Below are positions 1 through 14,276 of a stretch of DNA of 64,000 nt, in pieces. The DNA comes from Chrysemys picta bellii (Eukaryota > Chordata > Testudines > Emydidae). The position numbers were made by a program, and so were the translations under genes. The notes beneath the pieces were generated by a model, which made no database searches, was not told the DNA's origin, and was given only the letters and a program-made list of their open reading frames with translations. Positions within the stretch are counted from its first letter, which is position 1. The number at the start of each line of letters is the position of its first letter. The stretch covers positions 35,711,583 to 35,775,582 of the forward strand of contig NC_088797.1 of assembly GCF_011386835.1 (NCBI RefSeq), in the 5' to 3' direction.

Positions 1-2445
1 TGATGAACCCAAACTTTAAAATCTTGGTCCAATGTGTAGTAGTAATAGGATGTTAAACAAATAGGAAGTTGGCTTATATCAATTGGGGAAAGTGACGTGC
101 TAGAGAGAAAAATTTTGAGTGCTACTCAGGGCCCCTTGTTAATTTGGGACACTAAGGAAAGGGGTGTTGGAGTGATTTCTCTGTCAGATGGATGGCACAC
201 CTCTCCAGATACTGCTCAGTTATACTTGTCAGAGACATCTTAATTTCAGGGGCTTATAAAATTCATTTGGAAGAGTAATTTTCTTCCCCCTTTAAGAAGG
301 GATCAATTTGGACCAAATGCCAGGCATTTCCAAAAAGTGTCATAGAGGAGGATGCCTCTACCTCCCCCTACAAGTTCTTCACACACACTTCAAATTACAC
401 AGGTTGCACGCTGCGCTATATAATATGTTCATAATAGAGCCCATTGTGTCTTCTACACTGCTCTGGGGTGTGTCCAGAAAGTCTACCTAGTCTGAATGCA
501 CCAACAAAGACCTTGATACATCCATTAGTTCTTCTATCAGTTTGGGGTCCACTACTGCAAAGGGTATGCAGTGCCTTAGAAGGATGATTGGTGTCTCCAG
601 TGCCTGGGAAACGATCACTGTTTCGGGGGGTGGGACGGGGTGGGGAGATGCAGATTTAACTGTGCAGCTTGATGGATTCTTTGGGGCAGCACAGCTGAAC
701 CAACAGGTTGCTGAACTTTTTAAAGCTCATCAGTACCCTGAGGAATTTCCTTAGGATCACCAAAGCCCCAAAGGAACCTTACCAGGTCATCATTACCCCA
801 TGTGTCATTCTGATGTTTCTATTTCAGCAGCTAATAATGTTTACAATCAGATTGTAAAGTTCAGAAATGTAGTCCTGTGCACCACATCTTGACCAGATGA
901 ATCTACTAAGCATAATTCTGAGAGTTACCATTTGTGTCCCCAAATAAGGCAAAAATCACCTTCCAGAACCATAAAATGTATTTTATCAACTGTTTTCATC
1001 GTGTTCCAGCTAATTAAAAGTTCAGGAGAGAACGTGCAAAACCCACACAGTAAACGTAAAATGAAACATCATGGGAATGGAATTTACATTAAAGTTCTCA
1101 CTGTATTCACATAAAATGACTCTAGGCTGAAAATCTACCCCAGGTCACAGATGACACTTTAAGTTATATTTGATAATAGAATTTGATTAGTGATATTGAT
1201 AACTCCAATAAATTGCTGTGAGCAAGCATGATTTCATGCCTCACATTATTTATAATTTAGAGGAAATACACAATGAAAAATGCATTATGAAGATAAACTC
1301 TTTTTCAGTTAGATAGTGTATGGTCAATAGGCCATTCAGTGGTTGAATCAACAGACTTACAAAACATGAAACAGTATCTCCAATGTTAACAATTTTAGAT
1401 TTCTGTATTCACAAACCATGCAGTGTGGAACATATGTTTTAAACTGATTTCAAAATACCATATCCTTGGCACACCAGAGACATTAGCTGTACCCAATATA
1501 GAAGATAACAGAAGAGCAGATCCTGCTCTAATTGAGATCAATGGCACAAGTCACATTTGTCTTTTATGAGAGCAGGCCCATTACATTCTAGATATAGTTG
1601 GTTTAGGGTAAAAGTCATCCCTGTGAGGAATGTCAACACAAGACCAATGCGACGCTCTACTCACACTGAAGCCATATTTTGATGATGATAGTGGTAACTA
1701 AGTACAGAGAGCATGAATGAGATGTTTGAGAGTATAGCTCTTCTGGTAGCCCTCTGCATAAGGGTGAATTTCACGCTTAAAATACACTAACATTAGTGGA
1801 AATGCAAAGTACACAAATGTGTGCTGTAAACTACAGTGCTCTTGAAAACTGACTAAAAGAAACATTTATGGGAGAGTCTGAAAGTAACTGCAAATTTGAT
1901 AACATGGCCAAAGTGGCCATTTGGGATTACTATCAAAACACACATTTACCCTTTTCCCCACAACTAAAAATAATTTTGAACCTGTATGTTAAATACACAA
2001 AGTTAAATAGCTCATCGGTCATTGAGTAGTCTGACTTAGTTCTATGATCTTAAGTTTAAAAAAATCTCAATTTCTAATATTTCATATTATCCTACATTTG
2101 TATGAATATAACAGAAGTTATGAGGTGTTTTTTAGGTCAGACTCACATGTTCATGAAACTCTACTGAATCTCATTTACAGCAATCCTTTTTATTCCAATG
2201 TGAGATTATGGAAATCCAGTTTTTATTTGATTTACTTTAACAGGTCCTGCTTGTATTAATTGCACTGTCATCAAAGGACTGCTCTGCATGTCAATAGGCA
2301 ATAGAATGTTGTTATTAAGGTAGCTCATATCTGGCTTCTGATAAGTATACAGTGGCAGACATAATTATGGCACTGAGACCTGATCCCTCTTTTAATTGTT
2401 TTTTTCCCTTTCCAAGTCAGATCTGAATACCAAACACATTGAGGG

Positions 2446-2470
2446 TTTTTTGTTTGTTTGTTTGTTTTTT
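2446..2470. repeat. (TTTG)n microsatellite
   Basis: A short run of TTTG units bounded by T-rich sequence. It is a simple repeat with no inferred function. Confidence 0.8.
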
Positions 2471-2943
2471 CTAAGAGTTGGTTGATCTTGGGGAAAATAG
2501 CCAGGAAAACAGAAATAGTTTAAGTTCTTCAAATGAAAAAACAAGTGAGCTGAGGGCCAGACTCCACCTCCACAGGAGTACCGTGTGTGTATGTACGTAA
2601 GGATTAAAGGAGGCCCTCTTTCTCTACATTAGGACAAAGCGGAATCCCAGTCCATTGAGCTCTGGTAACAGCTCCTTCCCTACTCCAAAAAGGGGCGAAC
2701 AGAAATTGGGGCAATGACTCCGTTCCACAGGCACCACCCAGATGGCGCAGGGGGTAAACTGATCCACATAAGAAGTCTAAGTAGCCAGTCTCTGCCTCCC
2801 AATGCTCCATGTGTGGTTTGGCATCACCTTCAGTGGATTATGCCAATAAAGTTCCACGACTGAACTACCTGAGGAAGGGCCAGGTCTTCCCTTCTATCCT
2901 GACACTATGCTCAGCACTGCACAATATTTAACAGATTATAAAC

Positions 2944-2964
2944 AATTAATTAATTAATTAATTA
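2944..2964. repeat. (AATT)n microsatellite
   Basis: About five AATT units in tandem. The sequence is self-complementary, so it is also weakly palindromic. Confidence 0.85.
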
Positions 2965-3208
2965 GGGCAAATTTAATTCTATCCAAAGGTGGGAAAACCC
3001 TATAGATTTAATAGCATGCTTTGGGGTTCATCAACTGTACTTTAGTATATGAAACATTCAGTTACTTGTGGATGGTGGGTGACTGGTTAAACATTTTGGG
3101 GCTCAACCTCCACTTTTTTTCTCCTCCCTATTTAATTCAGTTTCACACACAAAAAGCTCATGCACACTCTTTCCTTTTCATTCCCACTCAGTCCCTCACT
3201 CTAAGACT

Positions 3209-3234
3209 TGGGGGCGGGGGGGGGGGGAGGGGGG
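3209..3234 (+). repeat. Poly-G tract
   Basis: Nearly uninterrupted G over about 25 bases. It could form a G-quadruplex, but length polymorphism and sequencing error are also likely in such a run. Confidence 0.75.
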
Positions 3235-6200
3235 AGAAAGGACTCACAGCTGCTGCTCTCTGTGTCCTGGTTCTCTTTCTGTCCTTTCAGTCTCCCTCAC
3301 AAGGAGGAAGGACCTTTGGGTCCCTTCACTCTTGCCCTCCCCCTAAAAACAAAATGAGTATCTAAATGCAATGACACCATCATGAATTCCTTCAGCGTGT
3401 TACCATTAATTTCAGCAGCTCTGTCCATGTCTTCATTTTGCACGGGTGCAGTTTCCCACTAGCTGGTTGGGCATCACAATTTTTGTGGTTGTTTTTAAGG
3501 CTGAGGTGATTGTTTCTAGTAACACTGAGGCTTGCAACAAGGAGCCAGGCTGCTGTAATAAAGGACAGTAAGATCACAAGCTTGAAGGGGCTTGTTCACC
3601 TAAATTTGCAGCTCTGTTGAGCTGTTTTCAGGGACTTTAGTTATTGCTCTTCTCTGTATGCCAAGCTGGGGGTTTTGATGCTAATTTGTTGGCATTGGAA
3701 GCTCACAGTGCAAGTCATAGATTCCATGACATTATTCAGTTACAGATAACACAAACTACATTTATATTTAAGTGGCATATTGGTTACCTTCTGTGGCTTG
3801 CAATAGTTTCCTTTTACTCAGTTTCTATCATTGATAAAGGGTTATGTTACAAAGGCACTTCAGAGTTTCTTCTATTGAAATCTGGCCAGTAATCTCTCTC
3901 TTTTCATGAACCAAGTTTTCAGCACTGAGTTTCATGTATTTGTTCTGCTTTAACAAGTCTACTCATTGCAAATACTTTGAGGAGATCTTCAGCAGATTGA
4001 GAAATGGACATTTCCATAGGGTGTGCACATTTTGGCATAATGTTTTCAGATTAGTTGCACTACACAGTGATCCTAACAGTAATTTTTTCTGTCCCTTCTG
4101 ACTCTTCTGAAGTGATCTGTGCACAGAATGGAAAACAAATATAGGCCTGTGACAGGGCGTTGTCTGTAGCTGAAATGGCTGCAACACTGAGGACTACAAG
4201 CTTGAATGAAATTAACTAACCAGTTGCAGTAGGGGAATTATTGACACATGGGTGGTAATTGCTGGGCTAATTAGGCAATTGGTTCAGTAACTGGGAGGAT
4301 ATATAACAGGGTTGGGGGAGGGGGAAGAACAGGAAGAAAAGTGTGAGCTGGGTGGAGGAGAGAAGCTGTGTGAAAGGCTCCTTCTGCCATATACCTGTGG
4401 TACATTCTGTCCTGTTTGGAAATGGAAGATTAAAGGTAGATGTGGTGGAAAAGAAACAGACTGTGTGACTGTGAAACCATGAAAACAGGGCAGGTAGTGC
4501 TGCTCATGGGGTAGCTGAAGAGGCCCTAGTGACAAGGTCCTATGTGGCAAACCATTACTCATGCATTGATTTCAGTGGCACTAGGTGGGTGAGTAAAGGC
4601 TATTACTTAAGGGTTAGTAGGATTGGGGCCAAGATTCTGATCTTTAAGAATGAAAGAGTTTCAGAATCCTGCAACCAAGCAACCCCCTGCAGCTAGATTG
4701 CCCTCTTATTGTCAGTATGAAGAGGAAAATTAGACAAAAATCTAACTATACAAAGGTCCCTACATCGTACTCTGAAGACTGCCAAACCCAGTCTGCACAC
4801 ATTCAGGTTTCAAAGTTCAGCACCTCACACTGAGAAACCTATGACATAACCCGTGGAAACTTCAGTCCTAGGAACAATCCAAAAAGCATCCCCACTGATC
4901 TTGACTGCCATGTTGGAGTATACAGTGAGAGATTCTCTAAAGGTAACACCATTAGAAACTGAAACCAGCAGTTGGAAGCCAGGAAATAATTTTTAGAAAA
5001 GTTACGTATTCACTGCTTCTGAGTTGGCTTCAGGAGTAGCACTAAATAGAGTATATTCCAATAATCTATCCTAGAAGTAACAAAGATATGAAAAGACTCA
5101 CCCGGTATGCAAATGGAAGGAAATGTTATACCATTTGGACTAGTTGTAGATGAAAAAAAGCATTAAAGGGTATCATTGCTACCTGAGAACTTAGGAATAG
5201 TGATGGATGCATCAAGAACCTGAGGTTTCAAAACATTTCAGCAAAATTTGGACAGGCATTACATGGTGCTTCCTCTTAAAACAACAACAAATGCTTCCCC
5301 CTACCAACAAGTATCACCTTTGTCCCTACTGGGTTAAGTCAAAACCACTGTGACCTTATCCCAATTCCTTTCCTGGTCAGACACTAAGGAAGTAATGAGA
5401 CTGCAGAACTTGGGTTTGATGAACAAAAGCCAAGTATCATCAGTGAATTTAATTGCTCTGCAGCCCTTAACAACTCAATCTTAACTGGACATTGGACAGG
5501 ATGGATGATGAGACAGAATTCTGCAACTCTCCACATGTAAAAGCTTTGGAGTGGGGGGATGAACAATTGTTCAGCATTAGCCTCCTGAAAGCCTACTCCA
5601 CCTGCCTCTGCAACATCCCATAGACAAGTCAACAATACCTTGTGATCAATGATATACCATTCCAATAAAGTATCTAACAAAACAAAGATCTAATACAGTT
5701 AGTGCAGAAACATTATCCTTATCCACTGCTAGAAGGAACTCCATCACTGTGGGTAAGATAGCCTTTGTTTCATACCCAGACCTGAAACCAAATATACAGT
5801 GATCCAAGAAATCTGTTGCTCCAACATCACCTTCTCAATCACATTCCCTAAGAAAGGGAGGCTTGAAAATGGCAAAAATGGACAAACTGTTGATATGATA
5901 AGCAAATATCTGATCACAGCTTGCTTACATTTGCTTGCCATTTTGCCTATCACACTGGGAGGAGTTAAGTTGAACTGTATTAGCATAAATAGAGTCAAAC
6001 AGATTTTTCTACTAACCAAACTGGAGGGCATTCAGCCCAGAAACAAGGCATCCAATAGCCTCTTACAAGTATTTTTTACTATCCCTAAAATCCTCTTGAA
6101 ACTTCATTGTACGCTGACAATATCCCACAATGGGACATCATAAATATGTGTCCCATAAGTGTAGTGAAATGAATGCTACAACGGGGCTTGTGGCATCACA

Positions 6201-8874
6201 TAATAATGCATTCTGGGACATGTTGAGTGGAAGGGATCTCATTAAAAGTAAACTAGAAAGTTATTTCTGTATTGAATGGCTCTACAGTCTAGTGAGTGGG
6301 GGTATTCAGCACATATTTCCTTAACTCAACTCTTTTGGGATATATTTGTTTCTAGAGATCAGTGGGAATAAAACTGCTTTTTAAATATCAACTGCTATCA
6401 TAAGTTCTGAATGGACATAGTTATTTGAAAAACCTGTTATGTTAAGACTTGCCATGACCTCATGACATTAAGGTCATGGATCAAATCCAAGAGGCTGAAT
6501 CTGGGGGAAGTTACCTTTCCTCTGACATATTATATGGCATGATCTTCGATTTCTAATAGTCGGGTTCACATCCAACTGTGCATCAATACATTCAGAATCA
6601 CCAGATTGCTGCTGTCATCTAGCACTCTGATATGTATTTATGAATGGTGAGTGAAAGAGTATAATCTAAATCGGAAAAATCCCAGAAACAGAAGCTGGTG
6701 AGTCAAGTACTATAACATGTCCATTTAGTACAGGTAAGTTACACACTACCTTTTTTGGCCAACTGTTTATCAAAAGCATTACATTCGGTATACATCTCTT
6801 TGAACTAGATATTTCCATAAGTAGATACTATTACATAATACATAACACTAAATGATTGTGGCAAATTCCACTTTGACACAAAGGCCAAATGAAGCTCATT
6901 TGTTGCAGCCTGGCATGTTGCTGTATTTTTTCTTAAACTGACATGTTATATCTGCACTCTGCATGTTGCAGGACTGAGACCTTACATTTTAATCTCTCCT
7001 TTGCAGAGACTGTATCTCTGTGTGTATAGTTCCCAGCGCAATAGAGACCCCATCCAGATGGCTTCTGTAAAATAAATGTTTGACAACTCAAGAACATCTG
7101 AAAGGGCAAATAGATAAAATTCACCAAGTATTGAAATTTTCAACCCAAAAGGAAAATCCTTCAAAATATTAGGAGTATATTACAAAAGAGTTATAATGGT
7201 AACTGTTTTGCAAGTTTTACAACAGCAAGTGACACCACTGTTTGCTACAACTGGCTATGTGTTTTTCACTAGAAATAGTCTCCCTTCTGTAAAATTCTTC
7301 CCTATACGAAAAATTAACTTGGAAATGTGAAAGATCTGATAAGCTCTTGCAATTTATTGGTCTGAAATAAGAGCAGCAAGGTAAAAGAGACTGATAAACC
7401 TCGAGATCAGGAATATCATGCCTTAAAGATTTAATTCCTAAAACATGAAAAGGGCATTATTGTCCTCTTTTGCTGGAAGAGAGAAGCGCCACAGATTGAT
7501 TCATACATACCAACCCCATGGGTGTGATGGTGATCAGTAAGAAGAACTACAAATTTACCAAGAAAATAGAATTGAGGTCAATTTTGGAAAGGTTTCTTTT
7601 AAAAGTAATGGATGTGAATGTTAAATGCCTTCAGAAGTGATCTGAGCAGGAAGATAAATACATTGCAATTAAATGAGCTGTTCTTAACCTTTTAAGGCTG
7701 TGCCACTGTCTCCTTTCTAAGTGAAGGCATGAAGAACACTTCATTCCCTGTTCAACTATTTTCAGACATGAGTTGTGTATGGTTCCAACCTTTAAAAAGA
7801 CTTCAAACCCTTTATGGTCCCCTTTCCCCGTTACTTGAGAACAAATGAAAGCAGATTAATTACAAGACATGCAAGTATTGCAAAACATTAAAACATTGCT
7901 TTTTTCTTATTTACCGTGAAGCAAAAGTTTGCCCCAACTGTGTAAGGTTTGCAGAGGTAGAAATATATCCCATTGATGGAAATGGTAAATGTCTGCAAGC
8001 TTTGAAGTTTAAGGTGACTGAAGTAACTAGTTATTTCAAAACAAAACATTTGCCACAGAAACAGTAATTCCTAATTAGTGTGGTTAATTATCTGTTTCAT
8101 TTGTTTTCAGTATGTACCACAATATTATACAGAGTATGCCTTTTCATTAGGCACCAATGCTCTTCTGTATTTGAGACACAGGTGCAGTATAGTCACTATT
8201 TAAACATTACTCTTCAAACAACGGAATCATCATCATTGTATCTTATGGGCCAAATTTTCAAAAGCAACCCCTTACTTTGTACCCATAATTTGTACATGCA
8301 TTGAAAAACCCATATTTACTCACACAAATAGCAAAAATTCAAAACAGCAGACACAAATTTAGAGGATCACTTGAAATTATGATCCTATATATCAACTTCA
8401 ATATAGAAATAGAGCTGATATGCAAAATTCAGATTCAGACTCAAACTTCCTCAAAGCCTCAGACAGATGATGTTCATGTCTGCAATTCTGGATACAACAG
8501 TCTACATCAGTGACAACTAATGTCGACACGGAGCCGGAAGGTACCAAATGCCTTTGATAGAAAGAGGGAAAAGTTCAATGTTAAATGCAAATCTATTCTT
8601 GAAACTGAAGAGAAACAAAAACTAACCTAAAATAATATAAGAAATGCCAGCTATATAAAAAAAATTGACCAATGCTTTGATTATTAATATAGCAACTAAA
8701 GTGTGCTAGGCAAGTTACAGAATGCTGAAAAGATATGGTCCCTATCCCAAAGAATTTAAAATCTCAGTGCCCAGTCCTACAAGCTGACCTATGCAGGTAG
8801 ACCTTTATAGCCACACAGAGCATCACTGAAATCTATAGAACTATGAACAGAAGAAGAATAGGGCTATGCACAGG

Positions 8875-8932
8875 AGGTCAGATAAGATGATCGCGATGCT
8901 CCCATCTGGCCTTAAAGTCTATGAATAAGAGG
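8875..8932 (+). mobile_element. Short LINE 3'-end fragment (CR1/L3-like)
   Basis: The stretch ends in a phrase typical of amniote CR1-type 3' ends: a conserved T-G-A-T-C block, then CTGGCCTTAAAGTCTATGAA. Only the last ~60 bases remain, so the subfamily is not assignable. Confidence 0.45.
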
Positions 8933-9091
8933 TCCATCCACATAGATCAGTTTGCAGGACTGGCACCAAAGTTTAAGTATATAATGGCAGCAAATGAGTT
9001 AAACTCCCTCTGAGCCCTGTACAGTGGGACCCAAGGTAACTAAGGAATGTGACTTTCTAGTGGAAGGGCTGATACAAAAAAACTTATCCTA

Positions 9092-9264
9092 GGGTAAAAT
9101 TTTCCAAAGCACCTAGGTGGCTTGGGAACATATGTCCCATTTTCAAAAATTACTTAGGAGCCTAAGTCCCACTGAAAAGCCATGAGACTTAGGCTCCTAA
9201 GTAACTTTTGAAAATGGGACATAGGCTTCCAAGCCAATTAGGTGGTTTGGAAAATTTTATCCCT
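9092..9264. mobile_element. Hairpin MITE (old, hAT-like type)
   Basis: Two arms of about 80 bp are imperfect reverse complements. The left arm starts near TAGGGTAAAATTTTCC and the right arm ends in GGAAAATTTTATCCCTA; the centre is a short loop near 9,180. The inner arms carry the ACTTAGGAGCCTAAGT block repeated in both directions. The shape fits a non-autonomous DNA transposon family that is widespread in amniotes. I could not find a clean target-site duplication, so the superfamily is inference. Confidence 0.65.
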
Positions 9265-9528
9265 AGTCTAGTTTTCAAAAACTCAAACATTGCTACAACT
9301 GTTTGCTTTGTAATGTGTGTGGCATACAGAGAGTACATTATAGCGTGATGTGGCATAAAGCATTTGTCAGAATGAATTTAGCATGGCTGGCATGAGTGAC
9401 TCATGAGTGACACAATCATGATGCTGTCATGTAGTCCACATCTATGTATATGGTCAACAGTGCACTTAAAGAGTTTCTTTTTTTTTATTTTGCAAAATGT
9501 TATTGGTTTGAAGGAGATGAAATCCTAA

Positions 9529-9665
9529 GGCCTGACTTATACTAAAACATTAGGTTGACCCAGAAACATCACTTAGGGGTGTGAAAAATCCATACTCCTG
9601 AGCAATGTAATTAAGCTGACCTAACCCTCAACATAGACAGTCCTAGGTCTAGTAGGTGATTTGCT
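9529..9665. mobile_element. PIF/Harbinger-related MITE, 5' part
   Basis: It begins GGCCTGACTTATACTAAAAC directly after TAA, close to the left terminus of the complete Harbinger at 11,763. No matching right terminus is visible, so this looks like a truncated or internally decayed non-autonomous copy. Confidence 0.5.
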
Positions 9666-9669
9666 CCAG

Positions 9670-11759
9670 GTCTGCTTTAAAGGTTCAGTTATTTAGTTAA
9701 CAGATCTTTCTAGAGTGATACCCATAGATTTATTGACATGTTTATGATTTTTTAGGTTTATGACTTATTAAGCTGAATTCCCAGTAGATTCAGAACCCAG
9801 AGATCAGAGGAGGCTGTTGAAAGTATTTCCAATTGTCTGACATAGAACTTGCTAAAGCTGGCTTGTCAGATCCATACAGAATAAAAAAAGAATGGGGCAT
9901 GGTAACCACTGGTTGCATATAATTTCAGTGTTCTATTCTTACTAAAACATAGTCCAGAATGATGCTAATTTTCAGTACAATCCGTATAATCATTCTTTTA
10001 AATCTTTTAAGCAAATAAGCCCTGCAACTTTGTATGTCAGAATAAATCAGAGTATCCAAATAGCTCTAAGTCTTTTAAAAGAGATTTACCAGTGTGTGTG
10101 TGATGCATTCTCTTCCCATTACTAAAGTAAAAGGCACTAGCAGATGATAGGGATCTCATACTATTAAATTCTGCACAATATATATCCAAATCAACATTTA
10201 AACAAATCTAAACTGTAATGGGCACACACCGCAGAATGTGCACTCTCTCAGACAAGTGATTCTGTTGTGTGAAATTCTTCTCCTTTGTGTGTTTCCTGGA
10301 AATATTTTGTTATGCACTTAATGTAGTTTAGAAAAGTAATCATCTTTTAAACACACTGGGCCAAATTATACTGCCAGTTAACAGGATTGCACAGGTGCAG
10401 TTGAAACCCAATGTAAGGTGAACGTATCTCTAGTCTGTGCTTCTCCATGTGGAGACTGCCAGTGGTGCAAAATGTGTGGGGTGTTTTCAGAACGCAGCAG
10501 CCATTCGGTACTGGGGGTGGTGTGGGTGGGGGGAAGACTGTCCCCACCCCATTTTTCCATCTGTGATTTAAGGGGAGATTTGAGCCCAGCAGGGATGAGA
10601 AAAGCAGTAGGATAAAATGAGGCATTGCCTAAAAATTGGATAAAAGTTTGAAAATTATTAATTCTCCCTTCCTGGCCTCCAAATCCCTCGATTGTTGGGG
10701 TTGGCTTGCTCCCACAATATGGGAAGGATTCTTTGTGGGGGCAGCTGTGGAACTTGCTAGCCCCAATGAGTCTGACATAGAGGATAGGTGCTAGAAGCAC
10801 CAGTAATCCTTCCCGTGGAACCACTCCAGTATCTTAAAACTTATCATCCCTGTGAGGCTTCCCAACCACTTATCTCCCTCTTCCCCTCTCTCACCTCCTT
10901 ACATACCTACCAGTGAAGAGTAAATCATTCCACCTCTACATTCTTGGGATATCTAGATCTGCCACCTTTATATTTTTCTGTTCACCCCTTAACACACACA
11001 CAAGCAACTCACCAACTAAGATGGACTTGAATCCCAGACCAGCTTTAATAGTTATAGAAACCAGTCAATTGATGCTGTGCTACATTTGCATTGTGCATGA
11101 TGTTACAATGAATTAAAAAAAGCCATAGAAAATAGAATGCATGGAAAAACAATTTACAAAAGGAAAGTCCAATGCATATATTATACCGGAAGGTTGCATT
11201 TCCAGCATGCATTTAGCCAAAATGTTATTATATGATAATTACAATACCTTCATCTAGTTAGAGTCAAAGCTTGTGAGGGGCTTATAGTTTCATGATTTAA
11301 AGTACTCTGTCTTTTTCTTTAAACTATAAAGCAGTCCAAATGGGATTTGCCAAAAGGGCCTTATAGTTCTGAAGTGAAAAAAACTTTGCTAGCAAGCAAG
11401 CACAAGTGAAGAACTGTACATCCATGCAGGAAGGAGTGGAAATGTTAACATGTACACCACAATCAGCTGAATCTATTATATTATTTATTCAGGTTACTAA
11501 ATATGCATTTTATGAAAAAGTTATTTAACTCACACAAATATATTTTTTTATGAAAAATATACATTTCTTATAAAAAAAACTCTATAGGAATATTAAAAAA
11601 ACTACCAGCGTCCCATATAAGAACATCCAGTGGCCAATGTACTTTTCGATAAATATTCATGAACCAGGTATCTCAGAAGGGACAGCACAGCACTTTAACT
11701 GCACAAGCATGCTGCTGGCTCTGACTTTGCTCAGGCTTTTAGAAACATCTGTTTCACTC
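9670..11759. other. Unassigned AT-rich DNA
   Basis: No gene is supported. A minus-strand frame of 148 codons at 10,378-10,824 has no recognisable domain and lies in low-complexity G-rich sequence. The segment ends at the TAA target site of the Harbinger element. Confidence 0.55.
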
Positions 11760-12143
11760 TAAGGCCTGGTCTACACTAGGAGTTTATCTAGAATTTAGCA
11801 GCGTTAAACTGAATTAACCCTGCACCCATCCACACAACGAAGCCCTTTACTTCGATATAAAGGGCTCTTAATATCGATATCTGTACTCCTCCCCGACGAG
11901 GGGAGTAGCGCTGAAATCGGTATTGCCATTTCGGATTAGGGTTAGTGTGGCTGCAATTCGACAGTATTGGCCTCCGGGAGCTATCCCACAGTGCACCATT
12001 GTGACCTCTCTGGACAGCAATCTGAAATCGGATGCACTGGCCAGGTAGAAAGGAAAAGCCCCGTGAACTTTTGAATTACATTTCCTGTTTGCCCAGCGTG
12101 CAGAGCACAGGTGACCATGCAGAGCTCATCAGCACAGGTAACC

Positions 12144-14155
12144 ATGCAGTCCGAGAATTGAAAAAGAGCACCAGCATGGACCATATGGGAGGTACTGGAT
12201 CTGATCGCTATATGGGGAGAGGATTCAGTGCTAGCAGAACTATGTTCCAAAAGATGAAATGCCAAAACATTTGAAAAAAATCTCCAAGGGCATGATAGAG
12301 AGAGGCACAATAGGGACTCACTACAGTGCCGTGTGAAAGTTAAGGAGCTCAGACAAGCCTATCAAAAAATCAAGGAGGCAAACGGTCGCTCCGGGTCAGA
12401 GCCGCAGACATGCCACTTCTACGCTGAGCTGCATGCAATTCTAGGGGGGGCCTCCACCACTACCCCACCTCTGACCGTGGATTCCGAGACGGGGGTAATC
12501 TCAGCCATGCCTGAGGATTCTGCGGATGGGGAAGAGGAGGAGGAGGAGGATGACGACGAGCTTGCGGAGAGCACACAGCACTCTGTTCTCCCCAACAGCC
12601 AGGATCTTTTTCTCAGCCTGACTGAAGCACCCTCCCAACCCCCAGACAATGAGGCCATGGAAGGGACCTCCGGTGAGTGTACCTTTGTAAATATAAAACA
12701 TGGTTTAAAAGCAAGCGTTTTTTAATGATTAATTTGCGCTGAGGACTTGGGATGCATTCGCGGCCAGTACAGCTACTGGAAAAGTCTGTTAACGTGTCTG
12801 GGGATGGAGCGGAAATCCTCCAGGGACATCTCCATGAAGCTCTCCTGGAGGTACTCTAAAAGCCTTTGCAGAAGGTTTCTGGGCAGTGCAGCCTTATTCC
12901 GTCCTCCATGGTAGGACACTTGGCCACGCCATGCTAGTAGCAAGTAATCTGGTATCATTGCATGACAAAGCCTGGCAGCGTATGGTCCCGGTGTTTGCTG
13001 GCATTCAAGCAACATCCATTCTTTATCTTGCTGTGTTATCCTCAGGAGAGTGATATCGTTCATGGTAACCTGGTTGAAATACGGGAATTTAATTAAGGGG
13101 ACAGAGATGGCCGTTCCTACTGGGCTGTTTTCCTCTGGCTGAAAAGAAATCCTTCCCTGCAGTTAGCCAAGCCGGGGGGGGGGGGAGGGGGGAGGGAGAT
13201 CTTCCCTGATAGCAGCCAAGCGGTGGGGGGAGGGATAAAGCGATCATCCCAGAGAATTGGATGGGGGGGGGGGTTAGTTTGGTTTCTGCAGGGATCTTCC
13301 CTGATACCAGCCACGCGGTGGGGAGGAGGGATAAAGAGATCATCCCAGAGGATTGGATGGGGGGGGGGGGTTTAGTTTGGTTTCTGATGCTGCACGTTAA
13401 CAGGAAAACTGCAGCACTCAACGGGCTTTGCTTGGTATGTGGGAAAGGAGGGCGCTGCTTGTAGGAAAGCTGCAGAAGCCGAAAGACAATGGCTTACTAT
13501 GGCCGCATGCAAGCCGAATTCTGTTGCCCGGACCTGCGTCTGTGCTCTCTAACACCAAAGCCACAGGCACTCAATATTAAAAGATGCAAAATGCGACCTT
13601 GTACCGAAATCACATGTGCTATGTAATGTGAATAGTGTTGTTCACCGTGAAAGAGTATAAGCATTGTTCTGTAAAATGTATCTTTTTAAATACTTCTCTC
13701 CCTTTTTTCCCTCCCTCCCGCAGCTGCACATTTTTGAAGCCTCCCTCCTCCGTCCTGAAGGCTATCTCAGATAAGGCGTCGAAAAAAAGAGGATGCGAGA
13801 CCAAATGTTCTCGGAAATCATGGAATCCACCCGCAATGAAAGAGCTCATCTGAATGAGTGGAAGGACACGGTATCAAAGTACAGGAAAGATGCCAGTGAA
13901 TGTGAGGACAGGAGGGACGCTCGAGATGAGAGGTGGCAGGCTGCAACGCTGGGGCTGCTGCGTGATCAAACGGACATGCTCCGGCGTCTGGTGGAGCTTC
14001 AGGAACGGCAGCAGGAGCACAGAGTGCTGCTGCAGCTGCTGTATAACCTCCCTCCCCCCTCACCATGTTCCATAGCCTCCTCACCCAGACGTGTAAGAAC
14101 ACGGGGGGGGGGGAGGGAGGCACCGTGCACCCTCCCAATCCACCCCAGTGGATAG
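12144..14155 (+). pseudogene. Harbinger Myb/SANT-like DNA-binding protein, two exons, decayed
   Basis: The protein normally binds transposon ends and helps bring the transposase into the nucleus. Exon 1 runs from ATG 12,144 to a GTGAGT donor at 12,673; exon 2 starts after a pyrimidine tract and CAG at 13,721-13,723 and reads to a stop at 14,155. Comparison with the second copy at 44,429 shows two nonsense codons where that copy has CGA (Arg): TGA five codons after the start, and again in the helix-rich N-terminal part near 12,255. Both fit CpG decay. A frame disruption follows near 12,275. The stretch from the KVKELRQAYQK block onward stays open (12,333-12,725), including a Glu/Asp-rich run. 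Exon 2 encodes a charged, probably coiled-coil tail (EDRRDARDERW). Confidence 0.82.
13150..13390 (+). repeat. Intronic minisatellite with G-runs
   Basis: Inside the intron of the Myb-like gene a ~95-bp unit beginning CTTCCCTGAT is present at 13,201 and 13,296, with a degenerate earlier unit at 13,151. Each unit ends in a run of 9-12 G. The second Harbinger copy has the equivalent units at 45,524 and 45,645, so the duplication predates the split of these copies. Confidence 0.75.
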
Positions 14156-14276
14156 CCCAACCAAAAGGCTGTCATTACTTTGAACTTTTTTAGTGGCCTT
14201 TTCCTTCCCTCCTATCCTCCTCCCAAACCCCACCTGGGCTACCTTGTCAGTTCTCTCCCTCTTTTTATAATCAATT

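Larger units (their letters stand above)
1..8870. other. AT-rich DNA without recognisable genes
   Basis: I see no gene here. Open frames are short, lack splice-consistent neighbours and match no protein family I know. Simple repeats are listed separately. Around 5,240-6,140 both strands carry frames of 95-114 codons and the text has the feel of an old dispersed repeat, but I cannot name a family. The stretch is best read as intergenic or intronic DNA. Confidence 0.6.

Noticed and set aside
10378..10824. 148-codon minus-strand frame as a possible host exon
   Set aside because: No domain, no splice context I could trust, and an equally open shadow on the other strand.
12419..12658. Minus-strand frame with a poly-Ser run (also at 44,704-44,961)
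   Set aside because: It is the antisense of the acidic run of the Myb-like exon 1.
13150..13390. CRISPR-like spaced repeats
   Set aside because: Two to three long units with G-runs inside a transposon intron; no spacers, no cas genes, eukaryotic context.
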